A stretch of DNA of 64,000 nt from Paenibacillus artemisiicola (GCF_017652985.1 NZ_JAGGDJ010000005.1:1-64000); one strand, 5' to 3'. Numbered from the stretch's first letter, positions 53,142 to 63,864 are shown. The notes: generated from the letters alone by a model not told the origin. A program made the numbers and translations.

Positions 53142-56100
53142 TCAGGCATAGACTTCCAATTCGAATAACGAGTAGCCGTACGGCGTGTTGCGCTGCGTGC
53201 CCGTCACTTTGACGTAGCGGGCATCGACCGGCGCGAAGAACACGTTGTCGATGCCGCCGTCTCCTTCCGACGTGGCATAGACCTTCGTCCAGTGCTCGCC
53301 GTCCGTCGATACCTCGATGGCATACGCCTTCGCGGAGGCGTTCTCCCAGTTCAGCAGGACGCGGCCGACGGTTTGCGCGGAGCCGAGATCGACGCTGATC
53401 CACTGCGGATCGCCGAACGCCGATTCCCAGCGCGTGCTCTTGTCGCCGTCCACGGCGCGTTCGCCGCCCTGCAGCGGATTGTCGGACGCGGCCGCCGGCT
53501 TGTTCAGCGCGAGGTTGGCTGCCGGCAGAATCGCCTGCATGACGGAGTCGCCCGCGTAGCCCGCCGCCTGCACCGTCGCCTGGTACGGCTTGGCTTCGGT
53601 GAACAAGGCCGCGTTCAGTGTAATCTTGCCCGCGGCGACCGCATATTGATCGGCACGAAGCGCCGTTCCGTTCAGCTCGACGGCGTTGATGGCGCCGCGC
53701 CAAGCCGCGTCGTCCGCGAACGTCAGCTCGATCGGCTTGCCGAGGACGTTGTCCGCGTCGTCCGCGCGCAGCGCGGGTCCGGCGAGCGGCGCCTTGTCGC
53801 CCGCGTACACCTCGAGCTCCCAGAGGGAGAAGCCGTACGGCGTGCCGCGCGCGATGCCGTTCATTTTGACGAAGCGAACGCTGACGGGATCGAACGACAG
53901 GTCGTCGATGCCGCCGTTGCCGTTCTCGGTCGCGTAGACCGTCTTCCACGTCTCGCCGTCTTCGGAGACGTCAATCGTGTACGCCTTGCCGTACGCGTTC
54001 TCCCAGTTCAGGACGACGCGGTTGATCGTCTTGGCGGCGCCGAGGTCGACGCTCATCCATTGATGGTCCGCGAAAGCCGATTCCCAGCGGCGGTCCAGCC
54101 GGCCGTCGACCGCGTCCGCGCTGGAGCGGTGGTAATCCGGCGAAGAAGACGTCGGTCTGCCGAACGCCAGGTTCAGCGGGTTCGGATTCGTCTGGCCCGG
54201 GTCCTGCCCCGGGCTTTGCCCCGGATTCTGGTTCGGGTCGTTGTTGTCGGCGATTGGCTGTCGCACGACCGCATCCGCGTAATCCTTCGCTTCGACCGTG
54301 ATCGTATACGCGCCGGCCTTGGCGAACAGAGCCGCGTTCAGCGCGAGCTTGCCTTCGGATACCGCGTATTGGCCCGCGCCCAGCGCGGCGCCGCCCAGCT
54401 TGACGGCCGCGATCGCGCTTCTCCACGCCGCGTCGTCGTCGAACGTGACGACGATCGGCTGGCCGACGGCCGCGTCCGTCGCGTCCGCGTTCAGCTCCGG
54501 CGCGCTTGGCAAGCCGTCGGCGTCGCCGTACACTTCGAAATCATAGAGCGAGTAGCCGTAGTTCGTCGTGCGCTCCGTTCCCGTTACTTTCACGTACCGC
54601 GCGCTGACCGGCAGGAAGCCGATGTCGATCGGGCCCGGCTTGCCGTTTGTCGTGGCATATACGGTCTTCCAAGTCTTGCCGTCGGCGGACGCGTCCACCG
54701 TGTAGCTCTTGCCCGCGGCGTTCTCCCAGTTCAGCTGCACGCGGCTGACAACGTTCTCCGCGCCCAGATCGACCGTGATGAACTGCGGGTCGCTGAAGTC
54801 GGATTCCCAGCGGGTATTCTTGTTGCCGTCGACCGCGTATTTGCCCGGCTGCTTCGCGCCGTCCGACGTCGTCGCCGGTTTGCGGAGGGCAAGATTGACG
54901 TTCGAGCCCGTCACGATCGTTTGCTTGACGGCGGTGTTCGCGAAGCCCTTCGACGCGATGGAGACGTCGTAGCTGCCGGCTTTCGGGAACAGCGAGCCGT
55001 CGAGCGTGATGCGGCCCGGCGCAACGTGGATCTTGCCGGCGTCGACCGCCGTGCCGTTCACGCTCACGGCCGTGATGGCGGTCCGCCAATCGGCGAAATC
55101 GTCGAAGCCGATGTCGATCGGCTGTCCGGCGCGGTTCATCGCGTCGTCCGCGGTCAATTCCGGCGCGTCGAGCGCGCCGGCCGGCGTGCCGTAGACTTCC
55201 AGCTCCCACAGGGAGTAGCCGTAGTTCGTCGTGCGCTGCGTGCCGGTTACCTTGACGTAGCGGGCATTCTCGGCCGCGAACGTGATGTCTTCGATGCCTT
55301 CGCGGCCGCGCGTCGTGGCATAGACGGTCTTCTATTCCTTGCCGTCCGCGGATACTTGAACGGTGTAGCTCTTGCCCGCGGCGTTCTCCCAGTTCAGGCG
55401 CACGCGGCTGACTTTGTAGTCGGATTTCAAGTTGACCGTGATGAATTGCGGGTCGCTGAACGCGGACTCCCAGCGCGTGTCGGCTTTGCCGTCGACCGCG
55501 AAGGCGCCGGCCTTGTTCGGGTTGTCGGACGTGGCCGCCGGCTTGTTCAGCGCCAGATTCACGGTGCTGTTCGTCGTCACGATCTGCTTGATCGCCGCGT
55601 CCGGATAACCGGCCGCTTGCACGGTAACGTCGTAGCCGGCTTCGACCGGGAATACGTCCGCTTCGAGCGTGATTTTGCCGGGTTGCACCCGGTAACGCGA
55701 AGCGTCGACCGGCTCGCCGTTCACCTGCACGGCGCCGACGGCTTGCCGCCAAGCCGCGTTATCCGCGAACGTCAGCTCGACCGGCTGGCCGACGACGTTC
55801 TGCGTCGTATCGGCCGTGAGGCGCGGCGGGATCGCTTGATCGAGATCCGTCGTCTTCGTCGGATCGACCTTGACGAGCGACTTCGCGCCCACTTTGGCGG
55901 AGCCGGTCACGCCGGCCGCGCTATGGAACGTCACGGTGATCGGCGCGTTCGTCGGGTTCCAGATCATCGCCGAGTAGGCCGTGCCTTTCTTGTAGACCGT
56001 GGCGCCGGACCAGCCGCTCGCCCAGATGTCCGTCGTGCGCTGGCCGAGCGTCGCCATGTTGTGCACGAACCAGTACGTATCGAAGATTTCGTTCTTCTGC

Positions 56101-59087
56101 GTGCCTTCGACGGTGAATTTGTCCAGCACCGCCTGCGGGTCGCTCAGCGACTCGATCGGCCAGACGATGTGCTGCCACGCGTCTTCCGGCCCTTCGTTGT
56201 CCGCGACCATGCCGTTGTACAGGTCGGCGGCCTTCTGCGGATCGAAGCCGTAGCTCGTCAAGTATTCGCCGGTCGGCAGCCAGTGGATGCCGTAAATGTT
56301 GACCGGATCGCCGCTGAAGAACGTGCCGAAATTGTACGCGCTGCCGTAGACTTGGCCCGTCGACTTGTGGTCGAACGCCGGCAGCCAGTTGTCGCCGTCG
56401 TAGTTGAACCAGTACTGCTCGACGGCCTTCAGCTCCGTGGTGAAGCCGTAGATGGCGATGTCGCGGTACGCTTTGTCGCCGGACAGCAGCCCCCACATGT
56501 ATTCGCCGACCCAGCCGAACAGCGATTCGCCCGCGGCTTCCTGGTTGTTGCCGTTGTTGTTGTCCCCGTAGCCGCCGGCCCACGAATGGCCCTCGTACGG
56601 ATCGAAGTTGCGCAGGAACGGATACTGCGGGTCGTTCTTCGACGGGTTCGCGTAATCCCGCACGAGCTGCTCGACCATGCCGCCGTAGTCGTCCTTGAAG
56701 TCCTGGTCGTACGTCGCCAGAATCGCGGAGGCGAACACGTAATAGCCGTACGTGAAATGGTGGTCGGTCAGGCCGGTGTTGGCGCCGAACTCGCTCGATT
56801 TGTAATACATCGTCCCCCATGTCGGGTCATAGTACATGAAATAGTCCGGTTCGCCCTTCGTGTACGTGTACCAGTCGGTCAGGATCGCGCGCAGCCGGCC
56901 GAGGAACAGGTTCTTGTAGGTGTCGTCGCCGATCTGATCCGCGATCAGCACGCCCATGGCGAGCGGATGCAGCACCTTGCCCTGCCAGTACGCGTCGCCG
57001 GACATGATGTTCTTCGATGTCGCCTCGTCGAGGTAAGCGAGCTGCTCCAGCAGCGCGTCGCGCGAATACGCCTTGTCGCCCGGCTCCGTGAACTGCGGCA
57101 CGATGCCGTAGAACCGGTCCGTCGTCGTGAACGCGTTGCCCTCATGCAGCTTCAGCGTGCCCCGGATGGACGGATACGACAGCGCCGTCAGCGCGTCGCC
57201 GGTCTGCTTCCATTGATGCGGCAGCAGCGCCATCAGCGTCGTGTCTTCGAGGTCCGTCCGCTTCAGGTCGATCGTCGCCTCGAACTTGGTCGTCACCTCG
57301 GACGTCGCTTCGTCGAAGCCCGGCGTCACCGTCGTCTTCGTCACGAACGCATATCCGTGGCGGTAAAAATAGTTCAGGTCGCCCGCGGACGGCATCGCGG
57401 CCAGGGACAGGTAATGCTCCCCGCCGCCAAGGCGGATCTTCACTTTATTGCCGACTTTGATGAACGTGGAGCCTTCCGGCGCGAAGACGCCGTAGTGGCG
57501 CACGACGGTCTTCTGCTCCGGCGAGCCGTCGACATTGGCGACGGTGAAGCCGATGTGGTCCGCCGTCAGCGCGTCGCCGTCGGCCGCGAGCACCGGCTTG
57601 CCGTCGTCGCCGAAGAACGTAGCGGCGACCGGGAAGTACAGGTCCGGCGTCGTCGGATCGCTGAATTCCGAATACAGGTACGGCGAGCCTTTGACGAGCG
57701 TCGTTTCCATCTTCTTCGCGTCGTTGTCGCTGAAGACGACGGTCGCGGACCAATCGCTGTAGCCCGACACGACGTTCTTGGCGCGCAAGGCGCCGATGTT
57801 GCCGGCCGACAGGTAGAAATCCGGCGCGCCGTCGGCGGCTTGCGAATTGCCGTCCTTGTTCGCCCAGCCGGCGCCCGGATTCAGGACGCCGAGGCCTTGC
57901 GGCGTATATTTGGACTTGAGCGGGAGCGTCACGAGGCTGTCGCTCAGGTTCTTGATCAGCACGGACTGCCACCAGTCGTTGGAGGCGATCGGCGCGGTCA
58001 CGCCGGCGGTCTTGTTGATCGGCGGACGCGGCTGCGGCATGGAGATGTCGCTCGTCAGGTAGCTGCCTTTGCCGACGTCGACGACGGACGCGGCCGGAAG
58101 CGCCGGAATGTCATAGACCGGCTTCGGATCGCCCGGCACATAGTCGTACACGTTGAAATCGTACAGGGAGTAGCCGTAGCTCGTCGTTCGGCTGATGCCT
58201 TTCATCCGCACGTAGCGGCCGCTGGCATAGATCGGCGCGTCCATCCAGCCTTCATGGCCGTTCATTTCGCGGTACACCGTCGTCCATTGCTCGGCATCGT
58301 CGGATACCTGCAGGTCGTAGACGCGGCCCGCGGCGTTCTCCCAATTCAGCCGCACGCGGCCGACTTCGCGGATGCTCCCGAGGTCGACGTAGATCCATTC
58401 GTCGCTCGTGTCCTTGGACGACCAGCGCGTAGCGGACGTGCCGTCGACCGCGTACTCCGGAAGCAGCATCGGCTTGTCTTGTTCGGTTTGCTGGTAGGAG
58501 GATACCTTCACGGGACGGTTCTTGGCGACGTCCTCGCCCAGCACGACCGGCGACGGGTTCGCGCCGCCCTTGCCGTATACTTCGAATTCATAAAGCGAGA
58601 CGCCGTAATTGCCGGAACGCTGGAGCGACAGCATGCGGACATAGCGCCCGGCGGCCGACAGCGCGATCGTGTCCGTGCCGCCGTCGCCGACCGGCTGGAC
58701 ATACGCGTCCTTCCATTCCGATTCGTCGTCGGATACTTGGATCTTGTAGGACTTGGAGTAGGCGTTCTCCCAGCGGAGCACGACCTTGTCGATGTCGGCG
58801 GCGTCGCCGAGGTCGACGTAAATCCATTGCGGGTCCGCGCCGAACGCGCTGCCCCAGCGGGAATCCCCGTCCCCGTCCACCGCCTTCTCGGGCGAGAGGC
58901 CGCTCTCCGTCGACGAGGCGTAAGCGGCGCCCTCGTAAGAGAGCAGGCGCGAGGCGCCCTCCGCTTTCGCGGCGCTTGCGTTCGGTATCGGCGCAAGGTT
59001 GACCGCGCCGAGCGTCATCGAGAGCACGAGCGACAACGTAGCGATACTGCGGCATTTTTTGAAACGTTTGGTGGTGCGTGAAGCCAT
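53142..59087 (-). pseudogene. GH81 endo-beta-1,3-glucanase, multidomain, interrupted by in-frame TAG
   Basis: One reading frame of 1982 codons is broken only by TAG at 55334-55332 (codon 1252), where the sister repeats have Trp (GKTWKTVYA against GKE-stop-KTVYA). Domain order: signal peptide (1-40), two F5/8-type C domains (about 48-170, 178-315), GH81 catalytic region (about 330-1090; FDPYEGHSWAGGYGD and NQEAAGESLFGW hold the expected acids), then four alternating pairs of a DUF1533/HID-like domain and an F5/8C domain. The stop leaves a 1251-aa product with the whole catalytic part and removes the last three and a half pairs. AAGGAGGGAGT precedes the ATG. It would degrade laminarin or fungal-wall glucan outside the cell. 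Confidence 0.85.
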
Positions 59088-59193
59088 CCTCGAACTCCCT
59101 CCTTGGAATCGTCCCCTTAACGGGGGGATAAGGTACTGCCTGCTTGCCTTGCGAAACCGGGTTCCGCTTGCGGAGAACTAGTTTCACGGCGTC

Positions 59194-59222
59194 ATTATAT
59201 GCTGTCGAATCCCGTTCAACAA
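59194..59222 (-). promoter_or_regulatory. Sigma-A promoter of the GH81 gene
   Basis: On the minus strand TTGTTG, 17 bases, TATAAT. It leaves a leader of about 100 bases. Confidence 0.68.
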
Positions 59223-59304
59223 TGGGCACAAACGACTAGCAAATTTTGGTTGATGGGTCTTTGAATCTATGATGAAGGAGAAAAATGCAAAATATTGGCC
59301 GAAA

Positions 59305-59318
59305 ATGTAAGCGCAAAC
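59305..59318. promoter_or_regulatory. Candidate cre-like (CcpA) site
   Basis: TGTAAGCGCAAACC matches 8 of the 10 fixed cre positions. It is about 80 bases upstream of the GH81 -35, which suits a glucan-degrading gene, though an upstream position would be unusual for repression. Confidence 0.35.
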
Positions 59319-59568
59319 CAATCGTGTGACTCCGCCGTCCGGGATGATAGGGCCGGGCTTCTCGGCAAAAATCGACACGGGATGGCGAGTAGGCATAAGG
59401 GCCCTATGCGGGTCGAAAGGACTTTATCAAAATTTGATGGAACGGAGGGCCCTCCGGGATGCCGAAACGGCCGATATGGCCTGTCTCGGCGGGCGAACTC
59501 ACCGGGTCGGCCAGGTATGGTATAGTGGAGGAAACGCAGGATTGGGGAAGCGGGAGGGCGGTCGGACA

Positions 59569-60276
59569 ATGACGTACGAAGACGTAATGCGGCAGCTGGA
59601 AACGATGGGCACGGCCCAGACGAAGAAGACGTTCCTGAACCATGGCGCGCGGGAGCCGCTCTTCGGAGTGAAGGTCGGCGACCTGAAGAAGCTGGTCAAG
59701 GCGGTCAAAAAGGACCAGGCGCTCGCAAGCGCGCTATATGAGTCCGGCAACAGCGACGCGATGTATTTGGCCGGCCTGACGGTCGACCCGGAGACGGTGC
59801 CGAAGGAGCGGCTGCGGGCTTGGGCCGCGATGGCGAATTGGTATTTGCTCGCGGAGACGACCGTTCCCGGCCTGGCGGCGGAAGGACCGCACGGCCGCGA
59901 GCTTGCCCTGGAATGGATCGCGTCGCCGGAGGAGCTGGTCGCGGCCTGCGGCTGGAGCACGTACGCGAACCTCGTCTCGATCAAGCCGGACGAGGCGCTT
60001 GACCTCGAGGAGCTGCGCGGGCTGCTCCGGCAGGCGCGGGAGTCGGTGCACGCGGAGCGAAACCGCGTCCGGTACGCGATGAACGGCTTCGTGATCGCGG
60101 TCGGCGGCTACGTCGCGGCGCTGCACGGGGAGGCCGCCGCCGTTGCGGACGCGATCGGCAAGGTGCGGGTGAACGTCGGCAACACGGCCTGCAAGGTGCC
60201 GTCGGCGGCGGATTATATCGCCAAGATGGCGGGCATGGACCGGATCGGGCGGAAACGCAAGACTTGTATTTGTTAG
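59569..60276 (+). CDS. DNA alkylation repair protein (AlkD-like)
   Basis: A 235-aa all-helical protein of the AlkC/AlkD HEAT-repeat family (PF08713). MTYEDVMRQLETMGTAQTKK, then FGVKVGDLKKLVKAVKKDQA are typical. Residues equal to the AlkD Trp/Asp/Arg set could lie in MANWYLLAE and CGWSTYANLVS, but some family members lack glycosylase activity, so base excision of 3- or 7-alkylpurines is probable, not certain. The ATG at 59569 is behind GGGAGG; an open frame runs upstream to 59326 without support. Confidence 0.83.
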   Translation: MTYEDVMRQLETMGTAQTKKTFLNHGAREPLFGVKVGDLKKLVKAVKKDQALASALYESGNSDAMYLAGLTVDPETVPKERLRAWAAMANWYLLAETTVPGLAAEGPHGRELALEWIASPEELVAACGWSTYANLVSIKPDEALDLEELRGLLRQARESVHAERNRVRYAMNGFVIAVGGYVAALHGEAAAVADAIGKVRVNVGNTACKVPSAADYIAKMAGMDRIGRKRKTCIC

Positions 60277-60700
60277 GCGGGGGCTGCCGGGAAAGCGGAC
60301 CGTTCGCCATGGTTGAGGGCTAGAAAAAGCAGACGATTAGCGACAGCGGACAAGCAGCTCAAGCAAGCGGCTAAAGCAAGCCGCAGCCGCCGGTAAGCGG
60401 CTCGGCATGTCATAGACACGAACAAGCGGCCATCATGATGCTGGTCAGCGCAAACAACGCTTACATGCGAACAAGCGTGGCGCGAACGAAGCTATTAATA
60501 GAGAACAACCCCTTAACGGAGCAAGCAGCAGGCAAGAACCTACTCATCGCGAAATTCGCATAAACGTCAGCGAGGAGCAAACACGAGAGACGATTATGCG
60601 CGAACAACCTCGAAACGCAAACAAGCAGCAGCCTTCGGCCGAAGGCTGCTGCTTGTCGCTCGGGGCGGCCGCGCCGGTACGGGAAGCCGCGCTGCCGGGG
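60277..60700. other. 424-base gap of degenerate GC/AA-rich words and a palindrome
   Basis: Filled with loosely repeated words such as GCGAACAAGCG and CAAGCGGC. Only the perfect palindrome at 60621-60656 has evident function. Confidence 0.5.
60621..60656 (-). terminator. Perfect 36-bp palindrome, probable terminator
   Basis: ACAAGCAGCAGCCTTCGG is followed directly by its exact complement. On the minus strand TTTG follows; it lies 45 bases beyond the lipoprotein stop. Confidence 0.65.
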
Positions 60701-61264
60701 CTATTTGCGGCCGATATCGTGATTCACGGCGATCAGGCCGATGACCTGCTCCGCATCGTCGCTTCCGCCGAACCACAGCTCGCCGCTGCCGATCATGACG
60801 CCCTGCCCGTTGGCGAACAGGCTCTTCTCGTCCTGGTTCGCGATGGCGTCGCGCACTTCTTTCGTGATGATCGATTTGTACTGATCGATGAAGTCGCGTC
60901 TCGTCTGGATGCGATGCTTGCCGTCGGCGCCGTTCACCTTGAGCGGATACAGGATATGGTTCGCGACCTCCGTCATGTCGTCCTTGGCGATGGCGGCTTT
61001 GACCGTCCGGAAGACCTCGAGGAACGCCTGCCGGTCCTCGATGCCGGCCGCCGCGAACGGATCTTGGTCCATTTCGAATTTGGCCGGAACGGGCGATTCC
61101 GCCCCGGATGCCGAGCCGGAGTTCGCCGCCGCGTCATCGCGATTCGGCGCGCTGCCGCAGCCTCCGGCCATCAACAGCGCCATGCTTATCAAAACGGCCG
61201 CGAAGAGCCGTGATCGTGACCGGGAACGGGATACATTTCGATGTTTGGCGGGAAACTCGTTCAT
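60701..61264 (-). CDS. Small lipoprotein of unknown function
   Basis: A 187-aa exported protein. Residues 1-18 are basic, 19-35 hydrophobic, and LLMAGGC forms a lipobox with a Ser/Ala/Asp linker behind it. The mature domain of about 130 residues (DRQAFLEVFRTVKAAIAKDD, HRIQTRRDFIDQYKSIITKE, GVMIGSGELWFGG) resembles NTF2-like folds in its strand-helix order. I do not recognise the family. The ATG at 61264 lies behind GGAAGGTG. It stands alone. Confidence 0.75.
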   Translation of the reverse strand: MNEFPAKHRNVSRSRSRSRLFAAVLISMALLMAGGCGSAPNRDDAAANSGSASGAESPVPAKFEMDQDPFAAAGIEDRQAFLEVFRTVKAAIAKDDMTEVANHILYPLKVNGADGKHRIQTRRDFIDQYKSIITKEVRDAIANQDEKSLFANGQGVMIGSGELWFGGSDDAEQVIGLIAVNHDIGRK

Positions 61265-61535
61265 AGTGCAACACCTTCCTCTTCTCCCTTGGGCTTTCAC
61301 TTTATGGACGAAGGGAGGGGGAATAATGTTTCGAGGTTCCTTGTAAGAAAATAGTGGGATAGGCCTAGGCGAGCCGGACGGCGTGCCGCCCTTTGGTCGC
61401 GTGCTTCGCGGCCGCGCGGACTACGGCCGGAGCCCGGAAAAACGCCCTTTCGGCCGGCTCCGTTTCGACTGGCGCGGCGTTATAGCCGGGAGTGATATCG
61501 GCGGTGGAAGATGCCGCCGGCAGTGCCCCGCCGGC
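61265..61535. other. GC-rich gap, nothing recognised
   Basis: No open frame with a ribosome site, no terminator with a T-tract. It ends where the tandem copies of the M42 gene end begin. Confidence 0.4.
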
Positions 61536-61540
61536 AAGCC

Positions 61541-61575
61541 GAAAAGCGCCTCCGCCCCGTTTGGCGGAGGCGCTT
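61541..61575 (-). terminator. Terminator hairpin, distal copy
   Basis: AAGCGCCTCCGCC and GGCGGAGGCGCTT pair; on the minus strand TTTTC follows. Confidence 0.75.
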
Positions 61576-61684
61576 CGTTGCCGTGGCCCGATCGCGCGTC
61601 AGGCGCGGTCGAGAATCGTCTGGCACGTCGCGCGGTCGCAGTTTTCCATGAGCGTCATGAGCAACTCCTTGGGCATCGCAAGCC

Positions 61685-61715
61685 GAAAAGCGCCTCCGCC
61701 GTGGCGGAGACGCTT
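61685..61715 (-). terminator. Terminator hairpin, middle copy
   Basis: AAGCGCCTCCGCC and GGCGGAGACGCTT pair with a short loop; TTTTC follows on the minus strand. Confidence 0.75.
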
Positions 61716-61827
61716 CGCTGCCGCGGCCCGATCGCGCGTTAGGCGCGGTCGAGAAGCGTCTGGTACGTCGTGCGGACGCATTTTTCCACGAGCTTCACGA
61801 GCAGTTCTTTGGCCGCATCGCAAGCCG

Positions 61828-61859
61828 AAAAGCGCCTCCGCCGAATGGCGGAGACGCTT
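61828..61859 (-). terminator. Terminator hairpin of the M42 gene
   Basis: AAGCGCCTCCGCC and GGCGGAGACGCTT pair around GAAT; TTTTC follows on the minus strand, 24 bases after the stop. Confidence 0.8.
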
Positions 61860-61882
61860 CGTTGCCGCGGCCCGATCGCGCG

Positions 61883-62956
61883 TCAGGCGCGGTCGAGAAT
61901 CGTCTGGTACGTCGTGCGGTCGCATTTTTCCACGAGCTTCACGAGCAGTTCTTTGGCTGCGTCGTAATCATCCGTGTGCAGCACGGAAGCGGACGTGTGG
62001 ATGTAGCGCGCGCAGACCCCGATGACCGTCGACGGGATGCCGCTCCCCTGCGTGTGGACGGCGCCGGCGTCCGTGCCGCCCGGCGAGACGAAATATTGGT
62101 ACGGGATCTTGTGGGTTTCCGCCGTATCGAGCACGAACTCCACCATGCCGCGGTGCGTCAGCATCGTCGGATCGTAGATGCGCAGCAGCGCGCCTTGGCC
62201 GATTTGCCCGAAAGCCGACTTGTCGCCGTTCATGTCGTTGGCGGCGCTGGCGTCCATGGCGAAGAACAGGTCCGGCTTGATCATGTTCGAGCTGGTCCGC
62301 GCGCCGCGCAGGCCGAGCTCCTCCTGAACCGTCGCCCCCGCATACAGCACGTTCGGCAGCTGCTTGCCCTTCAGTTCTTTCAGCAGCTCGATGGCCAGGC
62401 CGACGCCGTAGCGGTTATCCCACGCTTTGGCCATGATTTTCTTCGGGTTCGCGAGCGGCGTGAACGGGCAGTGGGGCACCGCCTGAAGGCCGATGCGGAT
62501 GCCAAGCTCCTGCGCGTGCGCCTTGCTGTCGGCGCCGATGTCGATGTACATCCCCTTCACGTCGAGCGGCTTGCCGCGCGAGGCCTCGTCGAGCAGATGG
62601 ACCGGCGTCGTGCCGATGATGCCGGCGAGCGGCCCGTTGTCCGTCATCACCTGGATCCGCTGCGCCGGCAGCACTTGGCTGAACCAGCCGCCGAGCGTCT
62701 GGAATTTCAGCATGCCGTTTTCGGTAATGCCGTTAATGAGGAATCCGACCTCGTCCATGTGGCCCGCGGCCATGATGACCGGACCGCTCTCGTCGCCGCG
62801 TTGCACGCCGAAAATGCTGCCCAGCCGGTCCTGCACGATCTCGTTCGTATACTTCTCCATCTCGCCGCGCACGAAGCGCCGCAGCTCCCGCTCGAATCCC
62901 GGCGCCGCCTGGAAATCCGTCAGCGTCCGGAACAGCTCCATCGTTTCTTGATTCAT
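61883..62956 (-). CDS. M42 family metallo-aminopeptidase
   Basis: A 357-aa tetrahedral-type aminopeptidase (YsdC/CelM/FrvX relatives), expected to form a cytosolic 12-mer that trims short peptides. Two-metal ligands are visible: His66 and Asp68 (AAGHMDEVG), Asp180 (KAWDNRYG), Glu212/Glu213 (VQEELGLRG), Asp235 (FAMDAS) and a His in [21 protein letters not shown] precedes the ATG. Upstream is a long minisatellite; downstream its own last 27 codons and terminator are repeated twice more. Confidence 0.93.
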   Translation of the reverse strand: MNQETMELFRTLTDFQAAPGFERELRRFVRGEMEKYTNEIVQDRLGSIFGVQRGDESGPVIMAAGHMDEVGFLINGITENGMLKFQTLGGWFSQVLPAQRIQVMTDNGPLAGIIGTTPVHLLDEASRGKPLDVKGMYIDIGADSKAHAQELGIRIGLQAVPHCPFTPLANPKKIMAKAWDNRYGVGLAIELLKELKGKQLPNVLYAGATVQEELGLRGARTSSNMIKPDLFFAMDASAANDMNGDKSAFGQIGQGALLRIYDPTMLTHRGMVEFVLDTAETHKIPYQYFVSPGGTDAGAVHTQGSGIPSTVIGVCARYIHTSASVLHTDDYDAAKELLVKLVEKCDRTTYQTILDRA

Positions 62957-63109
62957 CCCGCATTCCTCGCAATCGTTTAAAATTAGGCGCCCGTCGGCGC
63001 ATCAACATACCTTCTGCCGTCATTCCGATCCGCAACCTACATTTTACCGCCTTTTCGCGCCGGGGTAAAATCGCGGGCCGCCGCGCCGGAAAGCGGCGAG
63101 CGAAGGAAC
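62957..63109. other. Upstream region of the M42 gene
   Basis: No clear promoter hexamers were identified, and no gene. It runs directly into the 39-bp repeat array. Confidence 0.4.
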
Positions 63110-63481
63110 GGCAGTCGGGCAGGCGTGCGGCAGTTGGGCAAGTGTGACTGCAATCGGGCAGGCGTGTGGCAGTTGGGCAAATGTGGCGGCAATCGGGCAG
63201 GCGTATGGCAGTTGGGCAAATGTGGCGGCAATCGGGCAAGCGTATGGCAGTTGGGCAAGTGTGACGGCAATCGGGCAGGCGTGTGGCAGTTGGGCAAATG
63301 TGGCGTCAATCGGGGAGGCATGCGGCAGTTGGGCAAATGTGGCGGCAATCGGGCAGGCGTGTGGCAGTTGGGCAAGTATGACGGCAGTCGGGCAGGTGTG
63401 TGGCAGTTGGGCAAATGTGGCGGCAATCGGGCAGGCGTATGGAAGTTGGGTGAGTGTGGCGGCAGTTGGGTTTGCGTAACG
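63110..63481. repeat. Minisatellite, 39-bp unit, about 9 copies
   Basis: The word CAGTTGGGCA recurs every 39 bases from 63131 (63170, 63209, 63248 and so on to 63443, slightly changed at the end). Each unit consists of two related halves, GGCAGTTGGGCAAATGTGG and GGCAATCGGGCAGGCGTGT, that share GGCARTYGGGCA. As 39 is a multiple of three all frames stay open, giving long false reading frames on both strands. No ribosome site supports a gene. Confidence 0.92.
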
Positions 63482-63864
63482 GCTGAGTACGTGCGGGGCG
63501 ACCTGATAGGCAGGCGAATAACGCCGCGGGGTGGGGGATAGGCGGAGCGCCGGCCTGCGAGTATTGAGGCGAAGCGTGGCTTGCCAGTTCGGGGAGTCGG
63601 TTCGGCAAGGCAGCGTGGTGGTTTCGCGGACATGAACGCCGTTATTTCATACTAATTACCCCATTTTCGAATCGAGCGGACACACGTTCCGTTATTCGCC
63701 GAAAACGGCTTCGTTTTGACGGGAAATCGGCAATAGCGGCGCCTGTGTCCGCCAAACGCGAAAATACCGCCCATTCTTCAAAATAGCGGCTTTCCTTTCC
63801 GCAAAGATGAAGCGGCGGCGGGTTATGGGACGATTGCAAACGTTGGCGGGCCTAATATTCCGCG
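63482..63864. other. Non-coding stretch with dyad copy B
   Basis: No gene seen. It holds the second copy of the GCGGACACA dyad and separates two tandem arrays. Confidence 0.5.
63663..63765. repeat. Intergenic dyad repeat, copy B
   Basis: GCGGACACA (63676-63684) and TGTGTCCGC (63744-63752) are the same arms as at 295-373, 59 bases apart. Here the dyad extends outward to ATTTTCG (63663-63669) and CGAAAAT (63759-63765). Confidence 0.62.

Larger units (their letters stand above)
59088..59568. other. 481-base divergent region with promoter, cre-like site and palindrome
   Basis: Holds the GH81 promoter (59194-59222), a cre-like word (59305-59318) and the palindrome ATCAAAATTTGAT (59426-59438). 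A 14-codon frame at 59285, behind AAGGAG, is too short to call. Confidence 0.5.
61536..61964 (-). repeat. Tandem triplication of the 3' end of the M42 gene plus its terminator
   Basis: Three units of 142-144 bases start at 61536, 61680 and 61822, each with AAGCCGAAAAGCGCCTCCGC. The third is the true end of the M42 gene (its last 27 codons, stop and terminator). The second still reads [12 protein letters not shown] and TTYQTLLDRA before a stop, and differs from the third at only about eight places; the first is more diverged (MPKELLMTLMENC). Each unit holds its own hairpin terminator. Confidence 0.93.

Noticed and set aside
53292..59081. A 1929-codon open frame on the plus strand opposite the glucanase gene
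   Set aside because: It mirrors the codon bias of the GC-rich minus-strand gene, has an Arg/Val/Ala-rich meaningless product and no ribosome site. The minus strand shows clear domains.
59285..59329. 14-codon leader peptide behind AAGGAG
   Set aside because: Too short to support without expression data, and no downstream attenuator structure was seen.
63110..63481. CRISPR array
   Set aside because: Units are contiguous with no unique spacers, and no cas genes are near.
63125..63541. 138-aa repeat protein (VWQLGKCGGNRAG units) in the 39-bp array
   Set aside because: The frame is open only because the unit length is a multiple of three; all frames on both strands are open, and no ribosome site precedes it.
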